Positions 9,159 to 18,635 of a DNA stretch of 64,000 bases are shown here, piece by piece. How positions within the stretch are numbered: the first letter of the stretch is position 1; each line of letters starts with the position of its first letter. The DNA is from Micromonospora inaquosa. GTDB lineage: Bacteria > Actinomycetota > Actinomycetes > Mycobacteriales > Micromonosporaceae. A program made the position numbers and the translations under genes. The notes under the pieces are model-generated. The model had not been told where the DNA came from. It made no database searches and worked only from the letters and a program-made list of their open reading frames with translations. The DNA lies in contig NZ_QGSZ01000270.1 of assembly GCF_003857055.1 (NCBI RefSeq), forward strand, positions 1-64,000. The letters run 5' to 3'.

Positions 9159-9770
9159 TTTCGTTTCGACAGGACGCTGGGCGCTCTTGCTCGTTGGCGA
9201 TCGGTTTGCGGCCCTCAGTCCGCGGCAGGACACAGACCTATCGCAACTGTCACGTCAAGCGGCGGTCGCCAGTCACATGCATGAGCGTGACCTGGGGGCA
9301 ACGGCGGCGCAAGCGGGCGACCTGTTTCGTCGCGCAGCATCGCTAACCCACCCACCCAATTCGGCGACACGGCATACGGCGCGGCTGAAGGTCTGCCGGA
9401 GCCGGCCTACCCCTTGTTCTGTCACGGCAACCCCGTCCCGTGCTCGGCTCCGGCGACCGCAAGATGACCGGTGCCCAACAATCACGCTAGTCCAGCCACA
9501 TCACCGCGTATCAGCACGTCGCACGGCCTGTCTACGACCGATGCTCAGCCGGGGGCTGACACGGAACCACGTCGCCAATGTCCATATTGGTGAGCAATGT
9601 CTATCGTCAAGGATCGATCGCAGTGGAGAAGATCACCTTTTTTGGCATTGATCATCATCGCTAAGCGTGCGATAGTTTCCCCTCTCGCTAGGCGTGACGC
9701 TCCCATCACTGAACGTGTTGGTGGTGGTGGCGAATCGCTTAACACCGTGTCCAGGGGAGGATCACGCTAG
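9159..9770. other. Intergenic stretch, upstream region of a secreted protein
   Basis: About 610 bases with no gene I can support. The last 150 bases are AT-richer and contain a GGGGAGG ribosome site before the GTG at 9771, so the promoter of that gene is probably here. Confidence 0.35.
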
Positions 9771-11457
9771 GTGTTAAGAACGTCGTATATCGCATCGCTG
9801 CGACGAGGAATGACGCACGCCTCGATCGTAGCCATAGTTGTCGCAGGAGCCCTGATTTGCGTCGCGGCTCCAGCATCAGCTGCAGTTTCAAAAGCATTCG
9901 CTATCGGCATCTTCGGAGCTAACGAACAGCGAGTACTGTCGGCTACAGGCACGACCGATGGATCACCCGTAGGGGTTGCTGCATACATTCCGGATGGTGG
10001 CGCTGCTGCCAATACGCAACGGTGGATGTTCGAGTTCAGCAGCACGCAGCCGTACACGCCACCGCGCCACCTCTACCGGATCGTTCATGTACAGACTGGC
10101 CTTTGCCTGGGCAGAACCGGAACCGGAGGGCCGCAGGTCCAGCTCAGGTCCTGCACAGCATCTAATCTCTCCTGGTACACCCAGCTGCCGACATATGGTG
10201 GAGGGTTCTGGCTTCGTAATAACACGAATACGAACTGCCTAGACGGACTGTACTCCAGCGACGGCGCCTATCTTAACAACTGTTGGAACCTGCCCACGGG
10301 AGGCAGGCCCGGAGAACATTGGATATTACGAACTGGGCCTTTCGAGTGCACAACGGAGGGGACGGCTCTCTGCGTCCGGCCCCAACAGCCGGTGTATGGA
10401 CTGATGGACACGTGGCAGCAGCATCCCATCACCTACACCGGAACCACCTACAGCAATATGCTGAACTCCATGAAGTGGGGAACGCTAGATTCACAGGGCG
10501 CCAACAGCCGCTCGGAGGGCTTTGAATTCGGCTGGGAATCGAGATACTCCGCGGACCCAAGGGAAGAGAACGCATTTTGGGTAGAGTATGACGGGACATC
10601 ATACGATTATCATGGCTTGTCAGATGTTCCCGGCGGATCTGGTGCGGACGGGCGACTCCACACGTACCTGGTAGTGCCAGGCGAGAACTCTCAGCTTGCT
10701 CTCTATTTCGACTTCAATCCGGTCGCAACCACCACAAAGGCCGAAAGCACTCGTATTGGCGAGACCAGCGGTGGTCTTTTTGCAGAGACCATTGAATCGG
10801 CTGAGTTTGCAGGCACCTATCAACATCGTATGCAGTTGCTTGACGGCAATCACGTCTGGCGGCGCCCATGGGTCGCAGAAGTCTCGACACGCGAAACCTA
10901 TCCCTGTGACGCGCCCCGCAATGCTCCAGCCACGGGCGGCCCGAACACACCACCTCGATGCCTCAACGCATCGACCATCACGAAAGCAGGGACCAACCCT
11001 CTGCCGGTCTTTGACGCCTACGCCACCACGTACCAGGCCGACGATGTCACTGTCGCCGCCTACGAGCACGCCCTGGTCGAAGACGTCATCAGGCACACTC
11101 CGGACCAGCCGTGGTGGCTGGCCTACCTCGACACCGGCGCCCACAACGTCGTCTTTCCCCCACGCCCCGAGGGTGTTCCTCTACTGGAACTGGCCGTACG
11201 TGCTGGTCGAGGCCGGTCCCGAGCAAGCTCTCACCTGGCGCACCGATGGTCACATGCGCCACCCCCACGGCGCGCTACCCGACCTGTTCTTTCCTGCCGA
11301 CCGGTCGTGGCTGGTCTCCGCGCTCTGGGACGACACCTGGACCTGCGTCGGCGGCCCGACACCTGTGATCCACGCCCTCGAACGCGATTCCGTGGCCAAC
11401 GCCCGCCAGGTCCGACCTGACGAGGACGCGCTGCCACCAGGACTGGCCCGCGAGTAA
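9771..11457 (+). pseudogene. Frameshifted chimeric secreted beta-trefoil protein
   Basis: The frame from GTG 9771 encodes a signal peptide (IVAIVVAGALICVAAPASA), a ricin-type beta-trefoil-like domain (VQTGLCLGRTG; NTNCLDGLYSSDGAYLNNCW) and a second extracellular-looking beta-rich domain up to about 11000. It then continues into a different protein (YEHALVEDVIRHTPDQPWW) with features of a cytoplasmic actinobacterial family. Near 11157-11170, in a C-rich tract, coherent sequence jumps to another frame (RVFLYWNWPYVLVEAGPEQA, then PDLFFPADRSWLVSALWDD) and ends at 11457. So there is one frameshift, and apparently a fusion of a secreted protein to an unrelated cytoplasmic type. A sequencing error in the C-run is possible. 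Confidence 0.6.
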
Positions 11458-11495
11458 CGACCAACGCCGAAGTGGCAGTCACCCTCTGACGGTCG

Positions 11496-12341
11496 TTACC
11501 GCCCCCACTTCTCGGCAGGTAGGCAGCCGCTGGTCGGCTTGCCGTAGATCCGCTTTCCATCCGGGCTCGCATAGCAGTGCTCAAGTTGGTCTTCGGCCTG
11601 AAACAGCAGGCGTCTGTCGATCTCCGCCCCGCGGGCGTCGTAGCTGACCAGTTCAGGGTCGTTGTCGGCCTTGAGGCGGGCGTCGCTGGTCATCAGGCCG
11701 AACGCTCCCCCGGAGAGCCGAGCTGTTGTACTGCGCCCGTCGCCGTGGTCGAGTACGAGCCGGTCGACGCGCCCGCTGACCCGGCCGCTGACATTGACGT
11801 CCCCGCCGTCGTGCTCGGTGGACGTCAGCAGCAGCCGCTGCACCGGCCCCGGTAACCAGTCACCGTGCCGCCAGGGCTCGCTGGCGTGACCGCCGGTCTC
11901 CTGGTCCGTACCCGCCGCTTCGGCGTCGCAGGTCGCGTAGCCGGCGTGGTTCATGAACAGCACTAGCGTGCGGTCATCCCGCTCGATGGCCACCGCCAGG
12001 TCGGCCGGGGACACCGGGACGGGTTGCTCGCTCGGGTTCTGCCGGGTCTGCCGTTGCGGGGAGTTCCACTGCAGGCAGCGCTCGGCCGCGTCCCGCAGCG
12101 TCGGTGACAACTCGCTCGGTCCCATGGCCAGCACCTGTACGGGTGATCGGTCCGGCCGCTGCCACACCGCCGCCGCGACACCGGACGCCACGGCCAGCAG
12201 CACTACCCCCGCCACGGCGGCTCGCAGTCGTGGCGTACGAGCTGGGCGCGGGCGCACAGAACCGAGGATCCGGGCCCGCATCGCGTGGGCCGCCTTCGGC
12301 GGCAGGTCCCGCTCCGCGGGTAGGTCGAGAATGTCGTTCAC
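11496..12341 (-). CDS. Membrane-anchored partner of an ECF sigma factor
   Basis: A 281-residue protein: a short cytoplasmic N-terminus (about 45 residues), one transmembrane helix (AAVAGVVLLAVASGVAAAVW) and a large extracytoplasmic domain with four cysteines (RCLQW, ATCDAEA, EHCYASP, SGCLP). The GTG at 12341 overlaps the stop of the sigma gene (GTGA) and is preceded by AGGAGG, so the two are translationally coupled. Gene order and topology suggest an anti-sigma or sensor protein, but no zinc anti-sigma motif is visible in the N-terminus, so the anti-sigma role is inferred from context only. Confidence 0.65.
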   Translation of the reverse strand: MNDILDLPAERDLPPKAAHAMRARILGSVRPRPARTPRLRAAVAGVVLLAVASGVAAAVWQRPDRSPVQVLAMGPSELSPTLRDAAERCLQWNSPQRQTRQNPSEQPVPVSPADLAVAIERDDRTLVLFMNHAGYATCDAEAAGTDQETGGHASEPWRHGDWLPGPVQRLLLTSTEHDGGDVNVSGRVSGRVDRLVLDHGDGRSTTARLSGGAFGLMTSDARLKADNDPELVSYDARGAEIDRRLLFQAEDQLEHCYASPDGKRIYGKPTSGCLPAEKWGR

Positions 12342-12919
12342 CGCTTCCCCTCCTGGATCTCCTCCGGCATCAGACGGGCCAGGCGGCTGCGGGCACGACT
12401 GACCCGGGACCGCACCGCCACCTCGCTGATGCCCAACACGGACGCCGCGTCCGGGTACGACACGCCGGACCACAGACACAACGCCACCGCCTCCCGCTCC
12501 GCCGGTGACAACCGGCGGACCACCGAGAGGACCTCGGTCATCCGACGCTCGTCATCGAGCCGCGCGGAAACCTCCTCGGCGAGGTCACCATCGGCAAACC
12601 GCTCCGCCGGTAGACGCCGGAGCAGCGCCAGCCACCGACGCACCGACCGCCACTCCGAGCGGACCGCGTTCGTGGCGACGACCAGCAACCACGGCAACGC
12701 CGATCCGTCCACCAGGCGGGCGTCATGCCGGCGGCGCCACGCGACGAGGAACGTCGCCTGGGTGACGTCCTCGGCCGTCGACCACGACCCGGTCAGCCGG
12801 AACGCGTGGTTGTAGACCGGACGGGAATACCGGTCAAAGAGCCGACCGAACGCCGCCTCGTCACCGGCGGCGATCGAAGACCACAGTTCCTCGTCCGACG
12901 GCCCTACCTGATGCCTCAC
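12338..12919 (-). CDS. ECF RNA polymerase sigma factor
   Basis: A 193-residue ECF sigma factor. Region 2 is seen at residues about 20-85 (FGRLFDRYSRPVYNHAFRLT, then EDVTQATFLVAWRRR) and region 4 at about 130-180 (LSPAEREAVALCLWSGVSY, then ISEVAVRSRVSRARSRL). It directs RNA polymerase to a specific set of promoters and is coupled by a 4-base overlap to the membrane partner downstream. It follows the ABC operon after 37 bases and may be part of the same minus-strand transcript. Confidence 0.85.
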   Translation of the reverse strand: MRHQVGPSDEELWSSIAAGDEAAFGRLFDRYSRPVYNHAFRLTGSWSTAEDVTQATFLVAWRRRHDARLVDGSALPWLLVVATNAVRSEWRSVRRWLALLRRLPAERFADGDLAEEVSARLDDERRMTEVLSVVRRLSPAEREAVALCLWSGVSYPDAASVLGISEVAVRSRVSRARSRLARLMPEEIQEGKR

Positions 12920-12956
12920 ACCACACTATGGCCGCCCACGCCGACTCTGTTGCAGC

Positions 12957-13595
12957 TCACGGTCCACCTGTTGAACGAGCGCGGCGGCCAGCCGAGGCGC
13001 GGGACCCGCCGTGGACGTATCCCGCCGCACCGACGGCGAAGATCGTGGCAGCGGTCAACCAGGATGGTGTGATGGTGGAGGGCTGGACCGGCCAAGCCCA
13101 AGCCGCAACGACGACGCTGGTCTGGCGGGGAGCGGCGGCGTAGACGGCGCACACGTAGACGAAGGCGGGCAGCCACGCCAGCCGCGCGCCGAGCAGCACC
13201 GCCCCGCCGGCGACCAGCCCGATACAACCGAGAGCATTGCGAACCAGGGCGTGAGCACCGTACGTGTCGGGCGCCCGCAGCCCGGCCAGGATGAGCGCCA
13301 CGGCGGTGACAACGGCGGCGACCAGAAGGTGACCGGCTCGCCAGGCCCGCCACGGCAGGGGTGTGCTGTGCTCGAGGTCCTCGTCAGCGCCGGCGAGGGT
13401 AGGCCCGAGCAGTAGTGCGGCCAGCAGCGGTGCGAGCGCGACCACAGGGACGCGGGCGGCCGGCCCGTCAAAGTAGGGCCTGCTGGCGAGCCACGTTCCG
13501 GCGGCCCAGGCCAGCAGAGCGATGACACCGACACCAACCAGGAACGTGAACGCGCCCCGGGAGCGCAGGTGCAGCGTGAGCAGGCGATTGGTCAC
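12957..13595 (-). CDS. Membrane protein of an ABC-linked operon
   Basis: A 212-residue protein with about five hydrophobic helices (FTFLVGVGVIALLAWAAGTW; VVALAPLLAALLLGPTL; LLVAAVVTAVALILAGL and others). The ATG at 13595 overlaps the stop of the preceding permease-like gene, which makes it the fifth gene of the sigma/anti-sigma/ATPase/permease operon that starts at 16933. It probably forms part of that transporter's membrane component. No specific family is recognised. Confidence 0.65.
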   Translation of the reverse strand: MTNRLLTLHLRSRGAFTFLVGVGVIALLAWAAGTWLASRPYFDGPAARVPVVALAPLLAALLLGPTLAGADEDLEHSTPLPWRAWRAGHLLVAAVVTAVALILAGLRAPDTYGAHALVRNALGCIGLVAGGAVLLGARLAWLPAFVYVCAVYAAAPRQTSVVVAAWAWPVQPSTITPSWLTAATIFAVGAAGYVHGGSRASAGRRARSTGGP

Positions 13596-14866
13596 AGCTG
13601 CTCGCCGAGGCGAATCAGTGCCGAGGTGTCACACCGGTGGGCGGCGTCGAGGTAGGCGGCGAACCAGGTGCGCTGCGCTGGCTCCGGTAGTGAGCGGAGC
13701 CTGGCGAGGGGCACGTTGTCGGGGGTGGCTGCCTCGTCGAGCATCCAGTCGGTGGCCAGGGTGTCGGTCCGGTACACCCGCTGGTCGATGCGGCGTGTCC
13801 CGGACGGATCCTCGCATCTGGCCCGGGTCACCTGCCGGAAGTCCGCCCGCAGGCTCTTCCGGCTGACCAAGCCGCCCAGCGCGGTGGATTGGTAGTCGAG
13901 GCTGAGCCAGACCGTGCCGTCGTCACTTTCGAGAGACTGGCCGGCCGGCTGGGCGGCCTGGTCGGCCGCCCGCCGGGGCGCTCCGGGTATCCCGTCGAGA
14001 CGGGCCAGGATGGGCTGCACAACCTCGGTGACGTCGTCGATCAGGAACGCGTTGATCCGGGACAGGCACACCTGCGGGCCGCTGCTCGTGCACACCAGCT
14101 CCACCGCGGCCGGGTCGGCCGGGAGGCGATAGGTGCCCGGTCCGGTGATGATCGGCACGGCGGCAGTGACGGCGAGTCCGCCGGCCAGCAGGGCTGCTCG
14201 CCGCTGCCGCGCGGCGGCGGCCAGCAGCAGGACCGTCAGGGCCACCAGCCAGGCCGCCTGCAACGCGGTGACCCGGTCGGGGACGAGTGAGTACACCGCC
14301 CAGCCGCCGTAGACCGGCGAGAGCCACGCGGCGGGATTGCCGTCCCAGTAGATGACGATGGCCAGGCCCAGGTAGGTGGCGAGGCCGGCGATCGGGGCCG
14401 CCACCCGCAGCGGAACGAGCCGGCCGACGAGGACGCCGACCGCGGCGGCGGCGGCCAGGGCGAGGACACCGACGGTCAGCGTCCACCACCAGCCTCCGCC
14501 GGTGTAGGTCGCGACCCGGGCGACCAGCACCGCCGCTCCGGCGAACGCGCCAAGCAGTCCGACGGCACCGGCCAATGTCACGGCGAGCCAGGCCACCACC
14601 ACTGGTTGCCAGCCCGGGCGGGGGGTCGAGGCGATCAGCTCGTCGATGTCGCGCCGCCGTTCCCGCCCGGACTGCCACGCCCCGGCAGCGATCATGAGAG
14701 CGCACAGGATCAACAGCGACACCCGCAGATAGTTCGCCAGACCCGCCCACCGGCCGCCCCAGTCGTCCGGGTGCACGGCCAGCATCCACACTCCGGCGCC
14801 GAACATCGCCGCAGCGGCGAGGGGCGCCGTGCCGCGGCGTAGCTCCACCCTCAGCGCGCGCCTCAC
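13592..14866 (-). CDS. ABC-2 type permease-like membrane protein
   Basis: A 424-residue protein with at least seven hydrophobic helices in the first 300 residues (from PLAAAAMFGAGVWML onwards) and a soluble C-terminal domain (about residues 300-424) likely outside the cell. The charged motif GRERRRDIDELIASTPRP after helix 2 is typical of ABC-2-like permeases of this operon type. The GTG at 14866 overlaps the stop of the ATPase (GTGA). Its substrate is unknown. Together with the ATPase and the next gene it forms the transporter controlled by the ECF sigma factor at the head of the operon. Confidence 0.75.
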   Translation of the reverse strand: MRRALRVELRRGTAPLAAAAMFGAGVWMLAVHPDDWGGRWAGLANYLRVSLLILCALMIAAGAWQSGRERRRDIDELIASTPRPGWQPVVVAWLAVTLAGAVGLLGAFAGAAVLVARVATYTGGGWWWTLTVGVLALAAAAAVGVLVGRLVPLRVAAPIAGLATYLGLAIVIYWDGNPAAWLSPVYGGWAVYSLVPDRVTALQAAWLVALTVLLLAAAARQRRAALLAGGLAVTAAVPIITGPGTYRLPADPAAVELVCTSSGPQVCLSRINAFLIDDVTEVVQPILARLDGIPGAPRRAADQAAQPAGQSLESDDGTVWLSLDYQSTALGGLVSRKSLRADFRQVTRARCEDPSGTRRIDQRVYRTDTLATDWMLDEAATPDNVPLARLRSLPEPAQRTWFAAYLDAAHRCDTSALIRLGEQL

Positions 14867-15618
14867 CGCGGTACCGTCCGCGCGCCGCGCAGAACCGCCG
14901 TGTAGCCCCGCTCGATGGGGGAGTCGCCGCTGTCGCCGTCCCCACCGGCGGCCATCAGCTCGTCGGGGAGGCCGGTGAAGACCAGCCGTCCGCCGTCGAC
15001 CAGGTTCACCCGGGTACACGCCGCCACGACGTCCTCCACCAGGTGAGTGCTGACCAGTACCACGGCATCCAGGCCCAGTTCCCGCAGCAGCGCCCGGAAC
15101 TGCACCCGCTGCTCCGGGTCCAAGCCGGCGGTCGGTTCGTCCAACAGCAGCAGCCGAGGGTCGTTCACGATGGCCTGGGCGATGCCGGCGCGGCGCAGCA
15201 TCCCGCCGGAGAGGTGCTTCATCCGGTCGTCGGCGCGCTCCAGCAGGCCGACCCGCTCGATCGCCCGGTCCACCGCCAGCGGGATCCGCGCCGGCGGCAT
15301 CTCCTTCAGCCAGGCGAAGTACTCGACGAACTCCCGGACGGTGAAGCGGGGGTAGAAGCCGAACGCCTGGGGCAGGTACCCCAGCTGGCGGCGCGCCTGC
15401 CGCAACGCCGAGGGGTCGCCGATGTGGTGGCCCAGCAGCCGGATGTCACCCCGGTCGGGGTGCAGCGCCGTGGCCAGGACCCGCATCAGGGTGGTCTTGC
15501 CGGCGCCGTTCGGGCCGAGCAACCCGTGCACGCCCACCCCGAGTTCGAGGTCCAGGTCGTCGAAGACGACTCGCTTGCCGTAGCTGACCCGCAGGCCGTC
15601 GACGCTCACCGTCGTCAT
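14863..15618 (-). CDS. ABC transporter ATP-binding protein
   Basis: A 251-residue ABC ATPase with Walker A (GPNGAGKTT), Q-loop (LGYLPQAFGFYP), signature-like LSGGMLRRAG, Walker B (LLLLDEPTAGLD) and switch histidine (VLVSTHLVED). This is the CcmA/drug-exporter type that drives ABC-2 permeases. The ATG at 15618 overlaps the stop of the zinc anti-sigma gene by 4 bases. A longer frame upstream exists only as a shadow of that gene. Confidence 0.9.
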   Translation of the reverse strand: MTTVSVDGLRVSYGKRVVFDDLDLELGVGVHGLLGPNGAGKTTLMRVLATALHPDRGDIRLLGHHIGDPSALRQARRQLGYLPQAFGFYPRFTVREFVEYFAWLKEMPPARIPLAVDRAIERVGLLERADDRMKHLSGGMLRRAGIAQAIVNDPRLLLLDEPTAGLDPEQRVQFRALLRELGLDAVVLVSTHLVEDVVAACTRVNLVDGGRLVFTGLPDELMAAGGDGDSGDSPIERGYTAVLRGARTVPR

Positions 15619-16400
15619 GCCGGTTGCCTTCCCACCCGTTCCCGACGCACATACACCACCACCGCGGCCACCGCGGTGACGCCCAGCCAGCCCGGGCCGC
15701 TCGACACCAGGACCGCCAGACCGCCGACCGGCGGCGCCAGCACCACCACCGCCCACGCCCCTGCCACCACGAGCGCGGCGTACGCGGGCTCGATCAACGA
15801 GCCGAGCGCCAACGTCAGCACGGTCAACCCGACGCAGGGCAACAGCCACAGTCCCGGCGGACCGATGTCCGTCACCGCGCCGGCCAGGACCGCGACGGGT
15901 GCGGCCACCGTGAGCACCGCCAGCGTGCGCCACAGCACAATCGTCAGGCCGCCCTGCGGTGTCCCCGCGATCAGCTCGTGCAGTGGATCAGTTCGCGGCC
16001 CGTACGACAGGGCCGTACCGACAGCGGGCAGCGCCGGCGCGATCAGTAGGAGCAGCCACGGTGGGACCACCGTCGGGCTGACCGCCAACCCCGCGGTGAG
16101 CACCCCGGTGACGGCCACCGACAGCAACCACGCCGTCCGCGCCGCAGGCCCCGCACCCACCAACACCCTGATTCGCCGCCACCCTGTTGCCCGCCGCACC
16201 CGCCCCTGCGTCGGCAGCCGGCCGCCCAGCGAGACCGCGACGGCCTCCACCACCAGGGCCGTGGACGCGTCCGATGCGATGCTCGTCCGGCAGGCCGCAC
16301 AGCGGTCGAGGTGCGCCTCCACCGACCACGCGTCCACGTCAGCGAGGCCGCCTTCGGCGTACGCCGCCAGCACCCCGGCGTCGACGTGGAAACCGGTCAC
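15615..16400 (-). CDS. Zinc-type anti-sigma domain fused to membrane protein
   Basis: A 261-residue protein starting at GTG 16400, which overlaps the sigma stop (GTGA). The N-terminus is a putative zinc-finger anti-sigma domain with the H-x3-C-x2-C pattern (EAHLDRCAACR). The rest has about six membrane helices and a segment (DPLHELIAGTPQGGLTIVLW) similar to the helix-linking motif of the neighbouring permease. So it combines an anti-sigma domain with a transporter-like membrane part. Inference: it holds the ECF sigma at the membrane and senses the state of the co-encoded transporter. Confidence 0.75.
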   Translation of the reverse strand: MTGFHVDAGVLAAYAEGGLADVDAWSVEAHLDRCAACRTSIASDASTALVVEAVAVSLGGRLPTQGRVRRATGWRRIRVLVGAGPAARTAWLLSVAVTGVLTAGLAVSPTVVPPWLLLLIAPALPAVGTALSYGPRTDPLHELIAGTPQGGLTIVLWRTLAVLTVAAPVAVLAGAVTDIGPPGLWLLPCVGLTVLTLALGSLIEPAYAALVVAGAWAVVVLAPPVGGLAVLVSSGPGWLGVTAVAAVVVYVRRERVGRQPA

Positions 16401-16933
16401 GACAGGGCCTCCCGCAACTCGCGGCGCGCCCGCATCGCCCGGGTCTTCACCGTGCCCTCCGGCACACCCAGCAACACCGCCGCCTCCCGCACGGTCAGGC
16501 CGTCCAGCACCGTCGCCTGCAACACCGCCCGCAACTCCGGAGCCAACCGGTGCAGCGCCCGCTCCAACTCGACGTCGTACGCGCCGGCCAAGACCTCGTC
16601 CTCCGCCGACGGAGACCACGCCAACACGTCCTCACTCGGCGCCCCCACACTCTGCGGACGGGCCAACGCGCGACGCCGCGCGTCGATCAACCGACCGGCG
16701 GCCACCGACCACAGCCAGCCCACCGCCGCACCGTCCCCGCGGTAGCCGGCCGCGGCCCGCCACACCGTCAGGAACGTCTCCTGCAACACCTCCCGGACCA
16801 ACTCCGGATCCCGACACCGGCGGCGCAGACGCAGCACCAACCAGGGCGCGTTACGCGCATACAGCACGTCGAACGCCCCGCGGTCACCCTCTCCGACGAG
16901 GCGCAACAGCTCCTCGTCGTCCACGTCCATCAC
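16397..16933 (-). CDS. ECF RNA polymerase sigma factor
   Basis: A 178-residue ECF sigma factor: region 2 (FDVLYARNAPWLVLRLRRRC, then LQETFLTVWRAAAGY) and region 4 (LAPELRAVLQATVLDGLTV, then VPEGTVKTRAMRARREL). It heads an operon of five overlapping genes: sigma, zinc anti-sigma/membrane protein, ATPase, permease and membrane protein. Two adjacent in-frame ATG codons (16933, 16930) could serve as the start. It probably autoregulates this operon, as is common for ECF units, though no promoter match was established. Confidence 0.85.
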   Translation of the reverse strand: MMDVDDEELLRLVGEGDRGAFDVLYARNAPWLVLRLRRRCRDPELVREVLQETFLTVWRAAAGYRGDGAAVGWLWSVAAGRLIDARRRALARPQSVGAPSEDVLAWSPSAEDEVLAGAYDVELERALHRLAPELRAVLQATVLDGLTVREAAVLLGVPEGTVKTRAMRARRELREALS

Positions 16934-17052
16934 GCAAGGTTAGGACGCATCACCCGGCGAAACGGTTCTCTCCACCGCGCCACACGCCGGGCTGATCCGC
17001 GAGTTACGACCAACCCAGGCGCGAGTCGGTCCGAAGGTTCGCGAGCCTCTGG

Positions 17053-17844
17053 TTATTGGATCGGTAGCCGGACGGTGTGCGGGTCGACGAGCGTGACGCC
17101 TGCGGCAGTGCGCACATGCAGCTTGCTGCCGGCGAGTTCGCCACGCTCGCTGGGCCACCACACACCCCAGATGCCGTTCCTCAGCGTGGAGCTCACTCGA
17201 AGTCCATTCGCCAGTACCACGTCGACGCCAGTCACCGCGGCACCGCTCAGGCCGAACATCTGGAAGGCTTGAATGCCGCCCTCTGGCGGCTGCTGCAAAA
17301 CGCCGCCGAGCACCAGCACGGCACTGTCTTGCGGCTTGGTGAACGGTTTGTCGGAGACCGTGGCCGCCATGAGGTTGAGCCCATTGCGCCCGTCGGCCTT
17401 CAGGCCAGACAGGGCGATCAAGGGGTCCCTGGAGGTGCCGCTACCCATTGAGACATCGACGCAGAAGGTGAAACCGCCGCGTCGATCGACCAGCACCTCC
17501 CGTCGGTCCGCCGCCTCTCGGCGCGCCGGGACACCTCCGACGCCCACCCCGCCGACGCCGAGGTCGCTGCATTTCGAAGCCCAGCCCTCGATGTCTTCAT
17601 CCGAAGCGGTCAGTGGTGGAGCGGCCTGCGGGACGGGCGTCCAAGCGGCATAATTCTGCTGCGGTGGCTCGGGGTCGACCGCGAGCGCGATGAAGCCGAC
17701 TGCCGCGGTCAGGACAGTGAGGCCACCGGCTATGGCGATACGCCGGTTCCGAATCGGCGCAGCCCCACGCGAGGCCTGAGCAACCAGCATTCGCCGAACG
17801 TCGGTCTGGCGCTGTGGGTCCAGGCGGGATCGCAGCTCAGTCAT
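17053..17844 (-). CDS. Membrane-anchored partner of an ECF sigma factor
   Basis: A 263-residue protein with a short cytoplasmic N-terminus, one helix (IAIAGGLTVLTAAVGFIALAV) and an extracytoplasmic domain with two cysteines (ASKCSDLG, FTFCVDV). The ATG at 17844 overlaps the sigma factor stop by 4 bases. Same design as the gene at 11496-12341, so the two sigma/partner pairs are probably paralogous arrangements, but sequence similarity between the two partners is low. An anti-sigma role is inferred from gene order. Confidence 0.6.
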   Translation of the reverse strand: MTELRSRLDPQRQTDVRRMLVAQASRGAAPIRNRRIAIAGGLTVLTAAVGFIALAVDPEPPQQNYAAWTPVPQAAPPLTASDEDIEGWASKCSDLGVGGVGVGGVPARREAADRREVLVDRRGGFTFCVDVSMGSGTSRDPLIALSGLKADGRNGLNLMAATVSDKPFTKPQDSAVLVLGGVLQQPPEGGIQAFQMFGLSGAAVTGVDVVLANGLRVSSTLRNGIWGVWWPSERGELAGSKLHVRTAAGVTLVDPHTVRLPIQ

Positions 17845-18470
17845 GACATCTCCTGCCGCTGTGTGGGGGTGGCGACTGGGCAGTTCGCGGGATCGACAAT
17901 GCCGAATGGGCCTGTCTCGGCGTCGAGCCGGGACCGGGCCCGCGACAACCGCGACCGGACGGTGCCCACCGGTACGCCGAGCGCTACTGCCGCCTCGGCA
18001 TATGTGAGGCCCTGCCAGACACAGAGCAGCAACACGTCGCGATCGGGCGGCCTCAGTCGCTCGAGAGCCGCCCGCAACCGGGCCAGGTGTCGCTCGTCAT
18101 CGAGCCGGCCGGCGACCTCCTCGGCGTGGTCGGGCGTGGCCGAAGCGGGCGCCAGCCGTTCCAGCGCCCGTCGATGCCGCACCGCGGTCCGCCAGCGATG
18201 CTGAATCGTCCGGCGAGCGATCCCGTACAACCACGGCAGCGCATTGCCATCGACCAGCTCGACCTCACCCCGCCGACGCCACGCCTCCAGGAACACGATG
18301 GAGACCAGATCATCGGCAGCGTCGATCGAGCCGGTCCGGCGGGCACAGAATGCCCGGACGGCCCCGCCGTGCCGGTCAAAGAGAACACCGAAGCACTCGG
18401 CCTCCCCCTGGCGCGCTCTCTGCCACAGCTCGCCGTCGTCGGCCCAGATCATGTCCGCCGTCTCGCTCAC
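17841..18470 (-). CDS. ECF RNA polymerase sigma factor
   Basis: A 209-residue ECF sigma factor with region 2 (FGVLFDRHGGAVRAFCARRT, then DDLVSIVFLEAWRRRG) and region 4 (LRPPDRDVLLLCVWQGLTY, then VPVGTVRSRLSRARSRL). Start is GTG 18470, preceded by AGGAG. It resembles the sigma at 12338-12919 in both regions (EVAGRLDDERHL versus EVSARLDDERRM), which suggests an old duplication of the sigma/partner pair. It is coupled to the membrane partner downstream. Confidence 0.85.
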   Translation of the reverse strand: MSETADMIWADDGELWQRARQGEAECFGVLFDRHGGAVRAFCARRTGSIDAADDLVSIVFLEAWRRRGEVELVDGNALPWLYGIARRTIQHRWRTAVRHRRALERLAPASATPDHAEEVAGRLDDERHLARLRAALERLRPPDRDVLLLCVWQGLTYAEAAVALGVPVGTVRSRLSRARSRLDAETGPFGIVDPANCPVATPTQRQEMS

Positions 18471-18635
18471 ACTCTCCTATGACCGTTGCGCCCGTCAGGT
18501 TCCACTTCCGGTAGCACTACATCTGAACCAGCCCAGTGCAGCATGCTCGCCACAGCCGGCTCAGGTTCATGACACCGACAACGAGGGTGCCGCAAGGAGC
18601 CAAGCGTGCTTGGCCTAGCGTGGTAGGCTGACGGC

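Noticed and set aside
15043..16995. Long plus-strand open frame (650 codons)
   Set aside because: Antisense to ATPase, zinc anti-sigma and sigma genes that overlap by 4 bases as a proper operon. Low-complexity translation.
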